From assembly GCF_000375545.1 (NCBI RefSeq), contig NZ_AQXF01000003.1, positions 62,498 through 126,497 of the forward strand: a stretch of DNA of 64,000 nucleotides, read 5' to 3'. The notes under the pieces are model-generated. The model was not told where the DNA came from, made no database searches, and was given only the letters and a program-made list of their open reading frames with translations. How positions within the stretch are numbered: the stretch's first letter is position 1; every line of letters begins with the position of its first letter. Position numbers and translations under genes: made by a program. Below, piece after piece: positions 54,091-63,068 of this stretch. This DNA comes from Kordiimonas gwangyangensis DSM 19435 = JCM 12864. Its GTDB lineage: Bacteria; Pseudomonadota; Alphaproteobacteria; Sphingomonadales; Kordiimonadaceae.

Positions 54091-57000
54091 CTATTCAGCC
54101 GCTTTCGCCTGATTATCAAATTCGTCGTCGCTATCCATGTCTGCGCCTTCGCTCGTCGTATTATTGCCGGGCGTCAGCTGCAGAAGGCTCGGTAGCAGCA
54201 CAAGGGTAAAGAGCGTGGAAACGCTCATGCCGCCCACAATCGCCGCTGCCATGCCGCGGTAAATCTCGCTGCCCGAACCGGGGAACAGCAGCAGCGGCGC
54301 CATGCCAAAGAGGCTGGTGAGCGTGCTCATGAAAATGGGTCTGAGGCGTAGGCGCAGCGCCTGACGCACGGAATCGACACGGCTGAAGCCCCGGCTTTCC
54401 GCCCGGCGGGTTTGTTCCACAAGCAGGATTGCGTTGTTGACCACAAGGCCGAGGAGGATGATGAAACCGATCATGCCAAGGAGGTCGAGCGGCTGGAAGT
54501 TGATCAGGTTCATCAGGTTGACGGCAAGCACACCACCAACCCAGGCGAGCGGAATGGAAATGGCCACGAGCAGTGCGTCGGTCAGCGACTTGAACAGCCC
54601 GGCCATGATCAGGATAAGCAGTGCGGCGGCCAGCAGGAAGTTGTTGACCAGTTCAGCCACGCCCTCATCAAGATCTGCGGCGCTACCGGCATATGTGATG
54701 GAGCTGCCGGGCGGCAGCATGGCCATCAGTTGCGGGGCCACGTCAGACTTCAAGGTTGCGATCAACTCCTCAAGCGACATACCCTCCGGCGGGTTGACAG
54801 ACAGGCTGTAGGCCCGCGCGCGGTCGAAGCGTGCGATGGTGTTGGGGCCAAGTGTGGTCTTGAGCTTCGCCAGTTCACCAAGCGGTACAAGCCCGCCCTT
54901 CGGCGTCATCACTGGCAGGTCTGCCATCTGTTCCGGCGTTTTGAAACGCTCTGACTTAAGGTAGATGTCAAGCCGCGAGGTACCGTCGAAATATTCACCT
55001 AGCCACGCACCTTGCCCCAGTTCCAGCACGACCATCGTGAGGTCGTCCCGGGTCCAGCCTACTTCCGCGAGGCGTTCGTCGTTGGGCTCGAACCTGAGTT
55101 CGGTTGCTTCGGCGAAGGGGTCCGGCATCGGGTTTGCGGTCGCGCCCGGGATGGTTCCCATCACAATGCCCATGCCTGCCATTGCAGCGTTCTTCACCGC
55201 ATCGAGGTCAGGGGACATCAGGCGCATTTCCACGCTGTTGCTGTCGTCGAAGCCGCCAAACAGGCTGCGGCGCATGGTGAAACCGAACATATCCGGAATG
55301 CCGGAGATGATCTCCATCTGAGCCACATTCTGCAGTTCCGTGAGGTCCGTGCCGTCTTCACCGTTGAGGGCAAGCCAGCCGCCGGTTGCACCCGGGAAGG
55401 ACCAGAAGAAATAGTCGCTGATCTTCGGTTCCTTCTCACCCTTGAGGTAAGGCTGGATACGGGCATCGATCACCTGCGCGATTTCCTTGTCCGCCGTTTC
55501 AACGTTGGTGCCGGGCGGGAAGAAGAGGAAGCTGTCTACCGTGTCCCGTTTCATGGAAGGCATGAAGTTGAAGGGTGGGCGCAGCACAAAAATAAGGGTC
55601 AGCGAAATGCCGACGAGACAACCGACCCATAGCAAGCGCTTAAGCTGCGTGTTGGTTACCGCCATCAGGAAATCTGTCATGCGGTCCCAGATCGTGATGC
55701 CTTGTTCAGGTGCGGGCAACTGGCGCATCCAGAACCGTGCTGTCGTCGGAAGGATGGTCACCGCCACAAATAGCGAGACGGTCACACCGATTGCGATGGT
55801 GAGCGCAAGGTCGGCAAACATCTGCCCCACGGCGCCCTGAAGGAACATGATCGGGATAAAGATGGCCACAGTCGTGGCGGTGGAGGCCAGGAGCGCGCCC
55901 CAGACCTGTGAGGCGCCCTTGTCGCTTGCATCAAGCGGGCGCTCACCACGTTCACGCAGGCGCACGATATTCTCTAGCACCACAATGGCGGCGTCCAGCA
56001 CCATGCCGCTCGCAAAAGCGAGACCCGCGAGCGAGATAACGTTCAGGGTGCGGCCCGTCAGTTGCAGCACAAGGAAGGTGGTCAGAAGTGACACAGGGAT
56101 CGCGAGTGCGATCAGCATGGTTGCACGCCACTGGCGCAGGAACAGCCACAATGCGAAGACCGCCAGCAACATGCCGACAATCAGGTTACCCGACAGCAGG
56201 CTGATGGAACGGTTGATATAAACGCTCGGGTCGAAGGAGAACTGGGCCTTGAGGCCGCGTTCGGCAAAGGGGCCGGCGTTCAGCTGGTCCATCTTCGCTT
56301 TCACACCCTCAAGCGCTTCAAGCACGTTGGCGTCGTTATTCTTCGAGATACCCATGCGGAAGGACGGGTTGCCGTTCTGGTAGATGAAACCGTCGGCGCG
56401 ACCGATATCGATCTTGACCGTTGCCACGTCGCCAAGGCGCACGGGCAGGCCGTCGCGCCATTCGAGGATCAGGTCCGCGAGCTCATCCGCGTCATAGCGG
56501 CCCTCGAGGCGCACGGTATATTGTTTGCGGCCAACGTCGACAAAGCCACTTGAGATATCGGCGGAGCGGCCAACACGGGCCGGGACCTGCGCGATATCAA
56601 TGCCAAGCTCGGCCGCGCGGTAGGGATCAAAGATGATCTGAAGCTGTTCGCCCGTGCCGCCGCTGCCGTCATCAAATTCGATACGCGACACACCGTAGAG
56701 CGACTGCATCTCCGGCACGATCACATCACGGATATACCGGCGGTTCTTTGCGACCTGCTCGGGGTTCAGGTCTTCCATCTGGATGTAGTAGTCAATGAGC
56801 GTATCGTTCGCGTCACCCCATTCACCCATGAAAATCTGTGGTTTTTCGGCGCTTGCGGGCAGTGGGCGCAACCTGTTCAGGCGGCTGATCACCTCAATGA
56901 GCGCGGTGGTCATATCGGTCTCAAGCGCGAACTCAAGCTGCATGAAGCCAAAGTTGGCCATGTTCCACGAGACCATCTCGGTCATGCCGGGCGTGCCCAT

Positions 57001-57213
57001 CAGCACTTCCTCCACCGGCACCGCGATCTCTGATTCCATTTCAGCAGGCGAAGCGCCCGGCCAGGAGTTGACGACCGAGATGATCGGTTTCTGGATCTGC
57101 GGCAGCAGCTGCGCAGGCATATTCATCACCGACATGACGCCAAGCATCATGAGGACCGCCGTCACAATGGCGACGGCCGCGGGGTTCTGGAGGCTTTGGC
57201 GTGTCAGTTTCAT
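54091..57213 (-). CDS. RND efflux permease, AcrB/HAE1 superfamily
   Basis: A 1040-residue inner-membrane pump with the two-fold AcrB layout: TM1, a large periplasmic loop with pore and docking domains, TM2-7, a second loop and TM8-12. Seen: IISVVNSWPGASPAEMESEIAVPVEEVL, GMVLDAAIVVLENIVRLRERGE with the single TM4 aspartate, and GLVVNNAILLVEQTRRAESRG. It lacks the double TM4 aspartate of AcrB. No outer-membrane factor gene is adjacent, so the pump would share a TolC-type channel encoded elsewhere. AGGGACAGACC precedes the ATG. Confidence 0.93.
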   Translation of the reverse strand: MKLTRQSLQNPAAVAIVTAVLMMLGVMSVMNMPAQLLPQIQKPIISVVNSWPGASPAEMESEIAVPVEEVLMGTPGMTEMVSWNMANFGFMQLEFALETDMTTALIEVISRLNRLRPLPASAEKPQIFMGEWGDANDTLIDYYIQMEDLNPEQVAKNRRYIRDVIVPEMQSLYGVSRIEFDDGSGGTGEQLQIIFDPYRAAELGIDIAQVPARVGRSADISSGFVDVGRKQYTVRLEGRYDADELADLILEWRDGLPVRLGDVATVKIDIGRADGFIYQNGNPSFRMGISKNNDANVLEALEGVKAKMDQLNAGPFAERGLKAQFSFDPSVYINRSISLLSGNLIVGMLLAVFALWLFLRQWRATMLIALAIPVSLLTTFLVLQLTGRTLNVISLAGLAFASGMVLDAAIVVLENIVRLRERGERPLDASDKGASQVWGALLASTATTVAIFIPIMFLQGAVGQMFADLALTIAIGVTVSLFVAVTILPTTARFWMRQLPAPEQGITIWDRMTDFLMAVTNTQLKRLLWVGCLVGISLTLIFVLRPPFNFMPSMKRDTVDSFLFFPPGTNVETADKEIAQVIDARIQPYLKGEKEPKISDYFFWSFPGATGGWLALNGEDGTDLTELQNVAQMEIISGIPDMFGFTMRRSLFGGFDDSNSVEMRLMSPDLDAVKNAAMAGMGIVMGTIPGATANPMPDPFAEATELRFEPNDERLAEVGWTRDDLTMVVLELGQGAWLGEYFDGTSRLDIYLKSERFKTPEQMADLPVMTPKGGLVPLGELAKLKTTLGPNTIARFDRARAYSLSVNPPEGMSLEELIATLKSDVAPQLMAMLPPGSSITYAGSAADLDEGVAELVNNFLLAAALLILIMAGLFKSLTDALLVAISIPLAWVGGVLAVNLMNLINFQPLDLLGMIGFIILLGLVVNNAILLVEQTRRAESRGFSRVDSVRQALRLRLRPIFMSTLTSLFGMAPLLLFPGSGSEIYRGMAAAIVGGMSVSTLFTLVLLPSLLQLTPGNNTTSEGADMDSDDEFDNQAKAAE

Positions 57214-57522
57214 GGTCTGTCCCTGTCGAAGTTTCTTCTGCTTTTTCAGTGCGCGCGAAGATGATCTGTTTTTCTTGTGTTTCGCAAAAGTTCTCTATTC
57301 GTTCCGGGGTGGCAAGCGCTTTTGCGTGACCTGCAACACCCCTTCGCGACATTCCTTCAAGGTGTTTGAAAAATGTCACGCTTTTTGGCTCTATCCCTAT
57401 GGTTTGAGCATTTTTTCCTATCTTTCCCACCTTTCAGGTGATGAATTTCTTAACCTCAAATAAACCATAGTGACGCGTGCCGCGGCGGATTATTGCCAAG
57501 GCCGCTAACGCGGCGCCGACTC
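57214..57522. other. Intergenic region between ArsR and RND permease genes
   Basis: About 309 bases with no gene I can support. It must hold the permease promoter on the minus strand. An inverted pair CGCAAAAG (57283-57290) and CTTTTGCG (57319-57326) is visible; no clear -35/-10 or terminator is seen. Confidence 0.5.
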
Positions 57523-57873
57523 CTAAATCTCCTCACTATCCTCCGCGCTGGCCCGTGCCATCAGCAACGCGTCCAGCCGGTCGAGGCGCGAGGACCAAAC
57601 CTCCCGCTGCCCGGACACCCAGTCTTCCACAGGCGTAAGGCTCGATGCGTTGATCTCGCACGTGCGCACACGCCCTTCCTTACGAGTGACGATGAGGCCG
57701 CTTTCCTCCAGTACCTTCAGATGCTGCAGGAAGGAGGGCAGCGCCATGTCGAACGGGCGGGCCAGTTCGCTCACGGTCATGGGCGCGCGTGCAAGACGCT
57801 CGAGCACCTGCCGACGGGTATTGTCCGCAAGGGCGTGGAAAACATGATCGAGCGTTGCTTGATAATTAGCCAT
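57523..57873 (-). CDS. ArsR-family winged-helix regulator
   Basis: A 116-residue regulator: MANYQATLDHVFHALADNTRRQVLERLARAPMTVSELARPFDMALPSFLQHLKVLEESGLI in blocks, the ArsR DNA-binding core, then RKEGRVRTCEIN and a short C-terminal helix. There are no clustered cysteines, so it is not a classical metal sensor. Relatives are usually paired with an SRPBCC (AHSA1) gene, which is missing here. A perfect palindrome spans its start codon and a second lies 48 bases upstream, pointing to autoregulation. It is divergent from the His-box/receiver gene. Confidence 0.92.
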   Translation of the reverse strand: MANYQATLDHVFHALADNTRRQVLERLARAPMTVSELARPFDMALPSFLQHLKVLEESGLIVTRKEGRVRTCEINASSLTPVEDWVSGQREVWSSRLDRLDALLMARASAEDSEEI

Positions 57874-57929
57874 ATGGCTAAATAATGTGAGTGCGGCGAC
57901 AGAGTCAATATAATTAGGTAATTACCTAA
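57866..57929. promoter_or_regulatory. Twin 16-bp palindromes at the arsR start
   Basis: TTAGCCATATGGCTAA (57866-57881) contains the ATG start codon; TTAGGTAATTACCTAA (57914-57929) lies 48 bases away centre to centre. Both are perfect and share TTAG-N8-CTAA. They fit two ArsR dimer sites that could control both arsR and the divergent gene at 58025. Confidence 0.7.
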
Positions 57930-58024
57930 CTATTGATTTCGCCGCATTGACCGCGTGGACGCAGCACCTTAGCGTGGGCGCTGATATCAGGCCGGGGCAG
58001 GCTTGAACGACGGGCAGGGGAACT

Positions 58025-58645
58025 ATGGCCGATAAAAAGCAAGACAATAACGTGGAAGCCGCGGCGAAGCTGGTGCATGACCTGCGCACGCGGTTGATGA
58101 CCATGCGCAATATGACGGCCCTGCTGGATGCGACAGCACCGGACATCGCAACCGGCATTGCCGAGCAGATTACGCGTGCAGGGGAGCGACTTGACGCCTT
58201 CTGGCTCGAGATCGGCGGCGAGGTCGAGATGCTACAGGCGGCAGCGCCAACGGGTGAACGTATTGCACCGCTTGCCGTCCTTTATGTGGATGATGACGAG
58301 GTACACCGCGATATTGGTGCACGCCTGCTGTCTCAGCTTGGGCATAAGGTAACGCTGTGTAGCGACGGCATCGCCGCCCTCAAGCGGTGCGAGCATGAGC
58401 GTTTTGATGTTATTTTCCTTGATGAACATACGCCAGTGATGCGGGGCACCGGTTTTGCCGAAAGCTGGGCCAGCTCGCTTCCCGGTCGTGCGCGGCCATA
58501 TATGGTTGGAATGTCAAATGACCCGAGGGCGGACCAGTTGCGCGCGGCATGCCTTGCGGCCGGCATGCAGGACTATATGGAAAAGCCGGTCACGATGGGC
58601 AAGCTTGAAGGCTTGCTGGCGCGCATCACCCGCAGCATTCGCTAG
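58025..58645 (+). CDS. Response regulator with N-terminal His-box helix
   Basis: A 206-residue protein. Residues 84-200 form a receiver domain: acidic Asp89-Asp91, phospho-acceptor Asp133 in IFLDEHTPVM, Ser164 in GMSND and Lys187 in EKPV. The first 75 residues are helical and contain AAKLVHDLRTRLMTMRNM, with His18 in an HDLRT pattern like the H-box of histidine kinase dimerisation domains, but no ATP-binding domain follows. There is no DNA-binding output domain. It may relay phosphate or sequester a kinase. GGGG precedes the ATG. It converges on the sensor kinase gene, ending eight bases before its stop. Confidence 0.82.
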   Translation: MADKKQDNNVEAAAKLVHDLRTRLMTMRNMTALLDATAPDIATGIAEQITRAGERLDAFWLEIGGEVEMLQAAAPTGERIAPLAVLYVDDDEVHRDIGARLLSQLGHKVTLCSDGIAALKRCEHERFDVIFLDEHTPVMRGTGFAESWASSLPGRARPYMVGMSNDPRADQLRAACLAAGMQDYMEKPVTMGKLEGLLARITRSIR

Positions 58646-58652
58646 CTTGGGG

Positions 58653-60704
58653 TTAAGCTGAGGCCTTGTGTTCAGCGCTCGCGGCATCGCGCGGTTTCAT
58701 GCGCTTGGCGGCCGGTAGGGTGATGATAAACTCGGTGCCGACACCGGGCTCGCTTGATACGCGAATGCTACCGCCATGGCTGTCCACAATACGCTTCACC
58801 ACGCCTGCACCCACACCAGTGCCGCCAGTTGTGCGGTGGCCGGTTTCACCCGATTGCCAAAGCCGGGCGAGGCGATCTTCATCCATGCCGACACCATTAT
58901 CACGAATGCGGCAGCCGATGGTATCGGTCTGGCTGTTGTGCCATGTCTCGATCATCACTGTGGAGCGTGGCTTGTCGAGCGCCTTGAACGCGTTCGACAT
59001 CAGGTTCGAGAGCATGATGCCCAGTTCATCCTCATAGCCGTCAATGGGCGGCAGCGGGTTGAGCGCTGTTTTCACCACCGTTGCCTGGGTCGGATAGCTT
59101 ACGATCACGTCTTCAATCACTTCATTGAGGTTGAAGCGGGTGAGCGTGCGCTTGTGCTGGCCCTTGAGCATGCGGGTCATGGTGGCGACAAGCGCATGGC
59201 CTTTTTTCACCTGTTCAAGGATACGGGCTTCGCGCTCCTCGGTGGTGAAGGCGTCACCGGCCAGAAGCAGTGCCTCGATATTGGAGAAAGGCGTTTTAAC
59301 ATCGTGGTTATATTCGTTCAGGCGAGACACGACGGTGAGTGTTTTCTCGGCGTCGTTCAGGCTTTCCTCGAGGAGGTTGGCAGCAATCAGGCGGTCCGCG
59401 GTCGTTGCCATCTCGCGGGCGAACCAAGCCATCAGGCGAATATCGTCCGCGCTGAACTGCTCTGTCTTCAAAGGTGTGCCCAACGTGATGAAACCAGCGG
59501 TTTGACCGTCAGCAATCACGGGCACAACGGCGCTCGCCTGCCTGAGCGCAAACTCTTCCTTAAGGGCCGGCGCGGCCTCATCATAAAACAGGGTTTCTTC
59601 CACGTCACCAAGAAGGCCATAGAACCGCGCGTCCTTCTCAGGCGTGTGTGTGAACCCACGTGCGCTGCCATAAAGCCGCACCAAGCCGGATTCGGCTTCT
59701 ATCCCGAAGGTGCCAGCCTTTAGGTCGATGTGGTAATTTTCCACCTTCACAAGGCGCAGGAACACCTCGTCGCTCAGCTTCTGGAAGGCGCTGAGGGTGG
59801 ACGCATTCTTAAGGCCGGACAGCAAGGTCGTGCTGACAAAGTCGAAATTATAGGGTGGCTTGAGGAAGTAACGCTCGCGCAGTGCGTCAATGCCGCGCAC
59901 AAGGCGTGGGTACCCTTCGAGCGCACCGAAGAAGGCAACGAGGCGCATAAGTGCTGCCTCACCCGCCGAGAGCGGGGAGAGCGCCATGAGGCCTTCAAGT
60001 CCCACGAAAGCAAAAGCGACAGCCACAAATGCCAGTGCCTTGGTCATGCCGGAGTTTACAGCGTGACCCAGTGTGATGACATGATGGCGCAGAAGCGCAT
60101 AGGCCATGATCGACAGACCCAGCACATTGCCCGCAAGGCCAAAAAGCTTGCTGAACTGGAAGCTGGCGACACCAAGCGTGGCGCCGATGATGATGGCGGT
60201 CACAAGCCAGGTGACCCGACGACGTTCCCTGAACATGGACGTGCGCAGCGCATGCACGCATAGCGCAATGCTGAACAGGCTCGCGAAGATGAAATTCGCC
60301 TCGTGAATGTGCGACAGCATGTCAGGCGCGGTTGAGAAGCTGTTCTCACCGGCGACAAGCTGGCTCGGCACAAAAGCAAGGTTGGCAATATAAAGCCCGG
60401 CGCTGGTCGCGAAAGACAAGCCAATGATGGCTTTCAGCAGGTTTGTCTGTTCGGCCCGTGTCACCAGCGTGAAAAAGAGGATCATGGCAGGTGCGATACA
60501 GAACATGCCGAAGCGCATCAGGTGAAACCAGGGGGTGAGTGTCGCCACATCCTTGATGGTGTGGGCGAGATGCAGGTCAATCAACCAAATGCCGAAGCAG
60601 GACCAGAGGAAGGCAAAGGCCATGGCTGCTCGGGCCCGGGATACACGGAGGACGTAAAGCGCGACGGCGATGTCGATCAATGCGACAATCAGATAGCCTG
60701 TCAT
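58653..60704 (-). CDS. Multi-TM sensor histidine kinase (7TM-type input, GAF, HisKA, HATPase)
   Basis: A 683-residue membrane kinase. About eight helices fill residues 3-242. A GAF-like domain follows (about 290-440, ending QTAGFITLGTPL and FSADDIRLMAWFAREMATTADRLI). The phospho-acceptor is His467 in NEYNHDVKTPF; the ATPase domain shows LSNLMSNAFKAL (N box), DNGVGMDED (G1) and GTGVGAGVVKRIVDSHGG (G2). The input resembles 7TM-HK and PrsK-type sensors that respond to small or membrane-soluble signals. It lies 160 bases downstream of the FeeM-like acyltransferase gene, same strand, and converges on the receiver gene. Confidence 0.88.
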   Translation of the reverse strand: MTGYLIVALIDIAVALYVLRVSRARAAMAFAFLWSCFGIWLIDLHLAHTIKDVATLTPWFHLMRFGMFCIAPAMILFFTLVTRAEQTNLLKAIIGLSFATSAGLYIANLAFVPSQLVAGENSFSTAPDMLSHIHEANFIFASLFSIALCVHALRTSMFRERRRVTWLVTAIIIGATLGVASFQFSKLFGLAGNVLGLSIMAYALLRHHVITLGHAVNSGMTKALAFVAVAFAFVGLEGLMALSPLSAGEAALMRLVAFFGALEGYPRLVRGIDALRERYFLKPPYNFDFVSTTLLSGLKNASTLSAFQKLSDEVFLRLVKVENYHIDLKAGTFGIEAESGLVRLYGSARGFTHTPEKDARFYGLLGDVEETLFYDEAAPALKEEFALRQASAVVPVIADGQTAGFITLGTPLKTEQFSADDIRLMAWFAREMATTADRLIAANLLEESLNDAEKTLTVVSRLNEYNHDVKTPFSNIEALLLAGDAFTTEEREARILEQVKKGHALVATMTRMLKGQHKRTLTRFNLNEVIEDVIVSYPTQATVVKTALNPLPPIDGYEDELGIMLSNLMSNAFKALDKPRSTVMIETWHNSQTDTIGCRIRDNGVGMDEDRLARLWQSGETGHRTTGGTGVGAGVVKRIVDSHGGSIRVSSEPGVGTEFIITLPAAKRMKPRDAASAEHKASA

Positions 60705-60826
60705 GTTCAGTCCTTTACCCCCGAAGCCCCGATCATGCGCGGGGCGAGCAAATACATATTATACGTTTAATATGTCACCAAAGGTTTAATAGCGGATCAT
60801 CCCCTGTCGTGCACCTGTTTTTTTGG

Positions 60827-60852
60827 GTACCGGGGCAGGTGGGCCCCGGTAC
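60827..60852. other. Perfect 10-bp hairpin after the acyltransferase gene
   Basis: GTACCGGGGC and GCCCCGGTAC pair around six bases, 13 bases past the acyltransferase stop. On the minus strand it is followed by CCAAAAAAAC, not T, so it is not a standard intrinsic terminator for that gene. Confidence 0.5.
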
Positions 60853-60864
60853 TCTTTTCATGGT

Positions 60865-61455
60865 TTAACATAGGCCGAAACGGCGCAATGTCTTGTATTT
60901 CGGGTCAGTGTTCACAAGTTTGCGGGCCTTCTTCAGGTTGCAGGCCATCAGCACCACGTCAAAATCAAGTGCCAGTGAGCGTTTGACGCCCGAAATCGGC
61001 TCAAATTGCATGCCACGGTAGAAATCGACCTGCGTGGCGCGCGGTGAGGTGACCAGATAGTCCGCACCGATCTCAACCGCCTTGTCGAACACATTCTTGA
61101 ACAAGGTGAATTTGAGGCGCATGGCCCTGTTTTGGAACATGGGATGCACGACAAATTTGTTCGATTCCACCACGCGGGTGTCGTGCCCGATGTAGCGTTC
61201 CATCTCATCCGCAAACAGTTCCTGTGCCGGGATGATGAGGTGAGGCTTTTGCGGTTCATACACGCAGGCGCGGATCGACCCCGCTGGCATGCCCTCAACA
61301 TACTCAATGAAGGAATGACAGTTCGGTGCGCCGTCGTAGGGGTCACTGAACATGTGATCCGCGTTTTCGCGAATAGATGCCTTGTCAAGATAGGCGGTGT
61401 AGCGCAGTTCAAAGATCGCCTTGGTTTTGGCGTCGGTGGCGGGTTGGGTAAGCAT
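60865..61455 (-). CDS. FeeM/LuxI-fold N-acyltransferase (N-acyl amino acid synthase or autoinducer-synthase-like)
   Basis: A 196-residue GNAT-fold protein. The block IFELRYTAYLDKASIRENADHMFSDPYDGAPNCHSF, with the Arg-Tyr..Tyr and acidic pattern, and the later VVESNKFVVHPMFQNRAMRLKFTLFKNV and YLVTSPRATQVDFYRGMQFEP match the N-acyl amino acid synthase FeeM core, which shares its fold with LuxI autoinducer synthases and PEP-CTERM-linked acyltransferases. It would transfer an acyl chain from acyl-ACP to an amine. No PEP-CTERM or exosortase gene is in the window. AGGAGA lies seven bases before the ATG at 61455. The adjacent sensor kinase makes a signal role plausible. Confidence 0.75.
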   Translation of the reverse strand: MLTQPATDAKTKAIFELRYTAYLDKASIRENADHMFSDPYDGAPNCHSFIEYVEGMPAGSIRACVYEPQKPHLIIPAQELFADEMERYIGHDTRVVESNKFVVHPMFQNRAMRLKFTLFKNVFDKAVEIGADYLVTSPRATQVDFYRGMQFEPISGVKRSLALDFDVVLMACNLKKARKLVNTDPKYKTLRRFGLC

Positions 61456-61620
61456 GGAAAAGTCTCCTGTTGCTTGGTCGAATGCTTGGGGTGAAGGCGC
61501 TGTGGCCTCCGCTCGGCATTTTAAGCAGCTAGGAAACTCATGGTTACAGGATTGCACCCAAAAGGCGCATTAAGGGGTAAAATGAGTGCTAAAGTTGTCG
61601 GTTGAAGGAAAAAGAGACGC

Positions 61621-61664
61621 AAAAAGGCCCGGCAGCGGTGTGTTTGCTGCCGGGCCTGTGATTT
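61621..61664 (-). terminator. Terminator after the sugar MFS gene
   Basis: AGGCCCGGCAGC and GCTGCCGGGCCT form a 12-bp stem; on the minus strand it ends in TTTTTGCG, and ATTTTTT on the other side makes it usable in both directions. Confidence 0.85.
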
Positions 61665-61692
61665 TTTGCAACCCGAGTCTTTTTTTAGCGAC

Positions 61693-62955
61693 CTAGGCGT
61701 GCGCCGGGGCGGTTTCAGCTGCTTGCGCAGCTCTCAAAGTCTGTTTGCGGAAGAAATACAGGGTCACCATGATGGCGGCGATAGGCACAAGCGACAGGTA
61801 AAATGCTGTCGCGCCACCAAGCGCGCCGAAGACCCGACCGGTGATGATGGAGCCGGTAGTGCCGCCAAGTGCGGAGAAGATCACAATCAGCCCGGTCATG
61901 GCGGCGTGCTGGTGTTTGGGCAGCGCGGACAGTACGGCGGAATTGATGGCGGGGTAGATAGGTGCCATGAAAAGGCCGATGAGTGGGAAGATGAAGGCCG
62001 CGATGGGTGCGCTGCCCCAGGTCATGCTGTCCTGCGCTTCAATCCCGCTTGCGAGCGGGAGCACGAGGATAACAAGCGCCGCCATGGCAACAAGGCAGAC
62101 GTTCAGGACCGGGTACCACGAATAGCGTGCCATCACCGCGCCTGCGCTCAAGCGCCCGATGGCGATGGCAAGCGGGAAGATGACAGCGCCTGTCTGGATG
62201 CTCATGTCGGCGGGCATCATCAGCACTTCTTTATTGAAGGTGGGCAGCCAGGTACCGATACCCTGTTCGATGAGAACATAGAGGAAGACCGAGAGGATAA
62301 AGACAAAGGCAAGCGGGCGCATGGCCAGCTTGAGCATGTCGAAAAAGTCTTCCATCGCGCTGTGGGGTTTGTCCTGATGGCTGGCGCTTTCATCAATGGG
62401 CGTGACCGCGAGGATAAAGAGGCTGAATAGGCTGAGGCCAGACAGCACCCAGTAGACATTGAGCCAGTCCTGGTTCTTGGCGTCACTCGCGTCCACAAAG
62501 GCGCCAAACAGCACACCGCCACACAAGACACCCACCATGAACATGCCCTCAAGCACATTCATGGTGCTCGCATGTTCGCGCTGACCGTCGGTGATAAGGC
62601 CGACCGTTGCGAAGACCGACACTTTCACAAGCGCGAAGGAAACCCCGGTCGCGAGGAACATCAGTTTCGACGTGAGGAACGAGGGCACCAGTGGCTGTGC
62701 TGCAGCAGCGATGGCCACAATGGCGAGGCCCAGCATCATGGCGCGGCGGAAGCCAAGCCGCGGCAGGAAGGATGCCACAAGAAAGGAGACCGCAGCGATG
62801 GAAAGATCCTTGAACGCTTCAAGGATGGCGGCATCCGCGTGCCTCAGGTCATAGTTGCTCATGACCTGCAAAATAACGGTGCCGACACTATTGAGCAGGA
62901 TGGCAAAAACGAAATAGACCAGAAACAATGCAAACTTGATGCGCCAAACGCTCAT
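61693..62955 (-). CDS. Sugar MFS transporter (FucP/FHS-like)
   Basis: A 420-residue, 12-helix major facilitator: MSVWRIKFALFLVYFVFAILLNSVGTVILQVMSNYDLRHADA at the start, FLATGVSFALVKVSVFATVGLI, and FIFPLIGLFMAPIYPAINSAVLSALPKHQHAAMTGLIVIFSALGGTTGS in blocks, as in fucose/glucose-type FHS transporters. GGGAGG precedes the ATG at 62955; the open frame extends upstream across the divergent gene but this is antisense reading. It is divergent from the GH65 gene, so uptake of the sugar that enzyme acts on is likely. Confidence 0.9.
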   Translation of the reverse strand: MSVWRIKFALFLVYFVFAILLNSVGTVILQVMSNYDLRHADAAILEAFKDLSIAAVSFLVASFLPRLGFRRAMMLGLAIVAIAAAAQPLVPSFLTSKLMFLATGVSFALVKVSVFATVGLITDGQREHASTMNVLEGMFMVGVLCGGVLFGAFVDASDAKNQDWLNVYWVLSGLSLFSLFILAVTPIDESASHQDKPHSAMEDFFDMLKLAMRPLAFVFILSVFLYVLIEQGIGTWLPTFNKEVLMMPADMSIQTGAVIFPLAIAIGRLSAGAVMARYSWYPVLNVCLVAMAALVILVLPLASGIEAQDSMTWGSAPIAAFIFPLIGLFMAPIYPAINSAVLSALPKHQHAAMTGLIVIFSALGGTTGSIITGRVFGALGGATAFYLSLVPIAAIMVTLYFFRKQTLRAAQAAETAPAHA

Positions 62956-63068
62956 GAAACCTCCCTCAAGCCCTATGGGCTTACCCGCAAAATAGGATGC
63001 CCTTCCCATGGGCTGATGCGCAAGGCCGCTTCCCACGGCCGTGCATTTATGAAAAGACCATATCAGTA

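Noticed and set aside
60827-60852. Intrinsic terminator for the acyltransferase gene
   Set aside because: The stem is perfect but is followed by A, not T, in the direction of that gene, so it was listed as a hairpin only.
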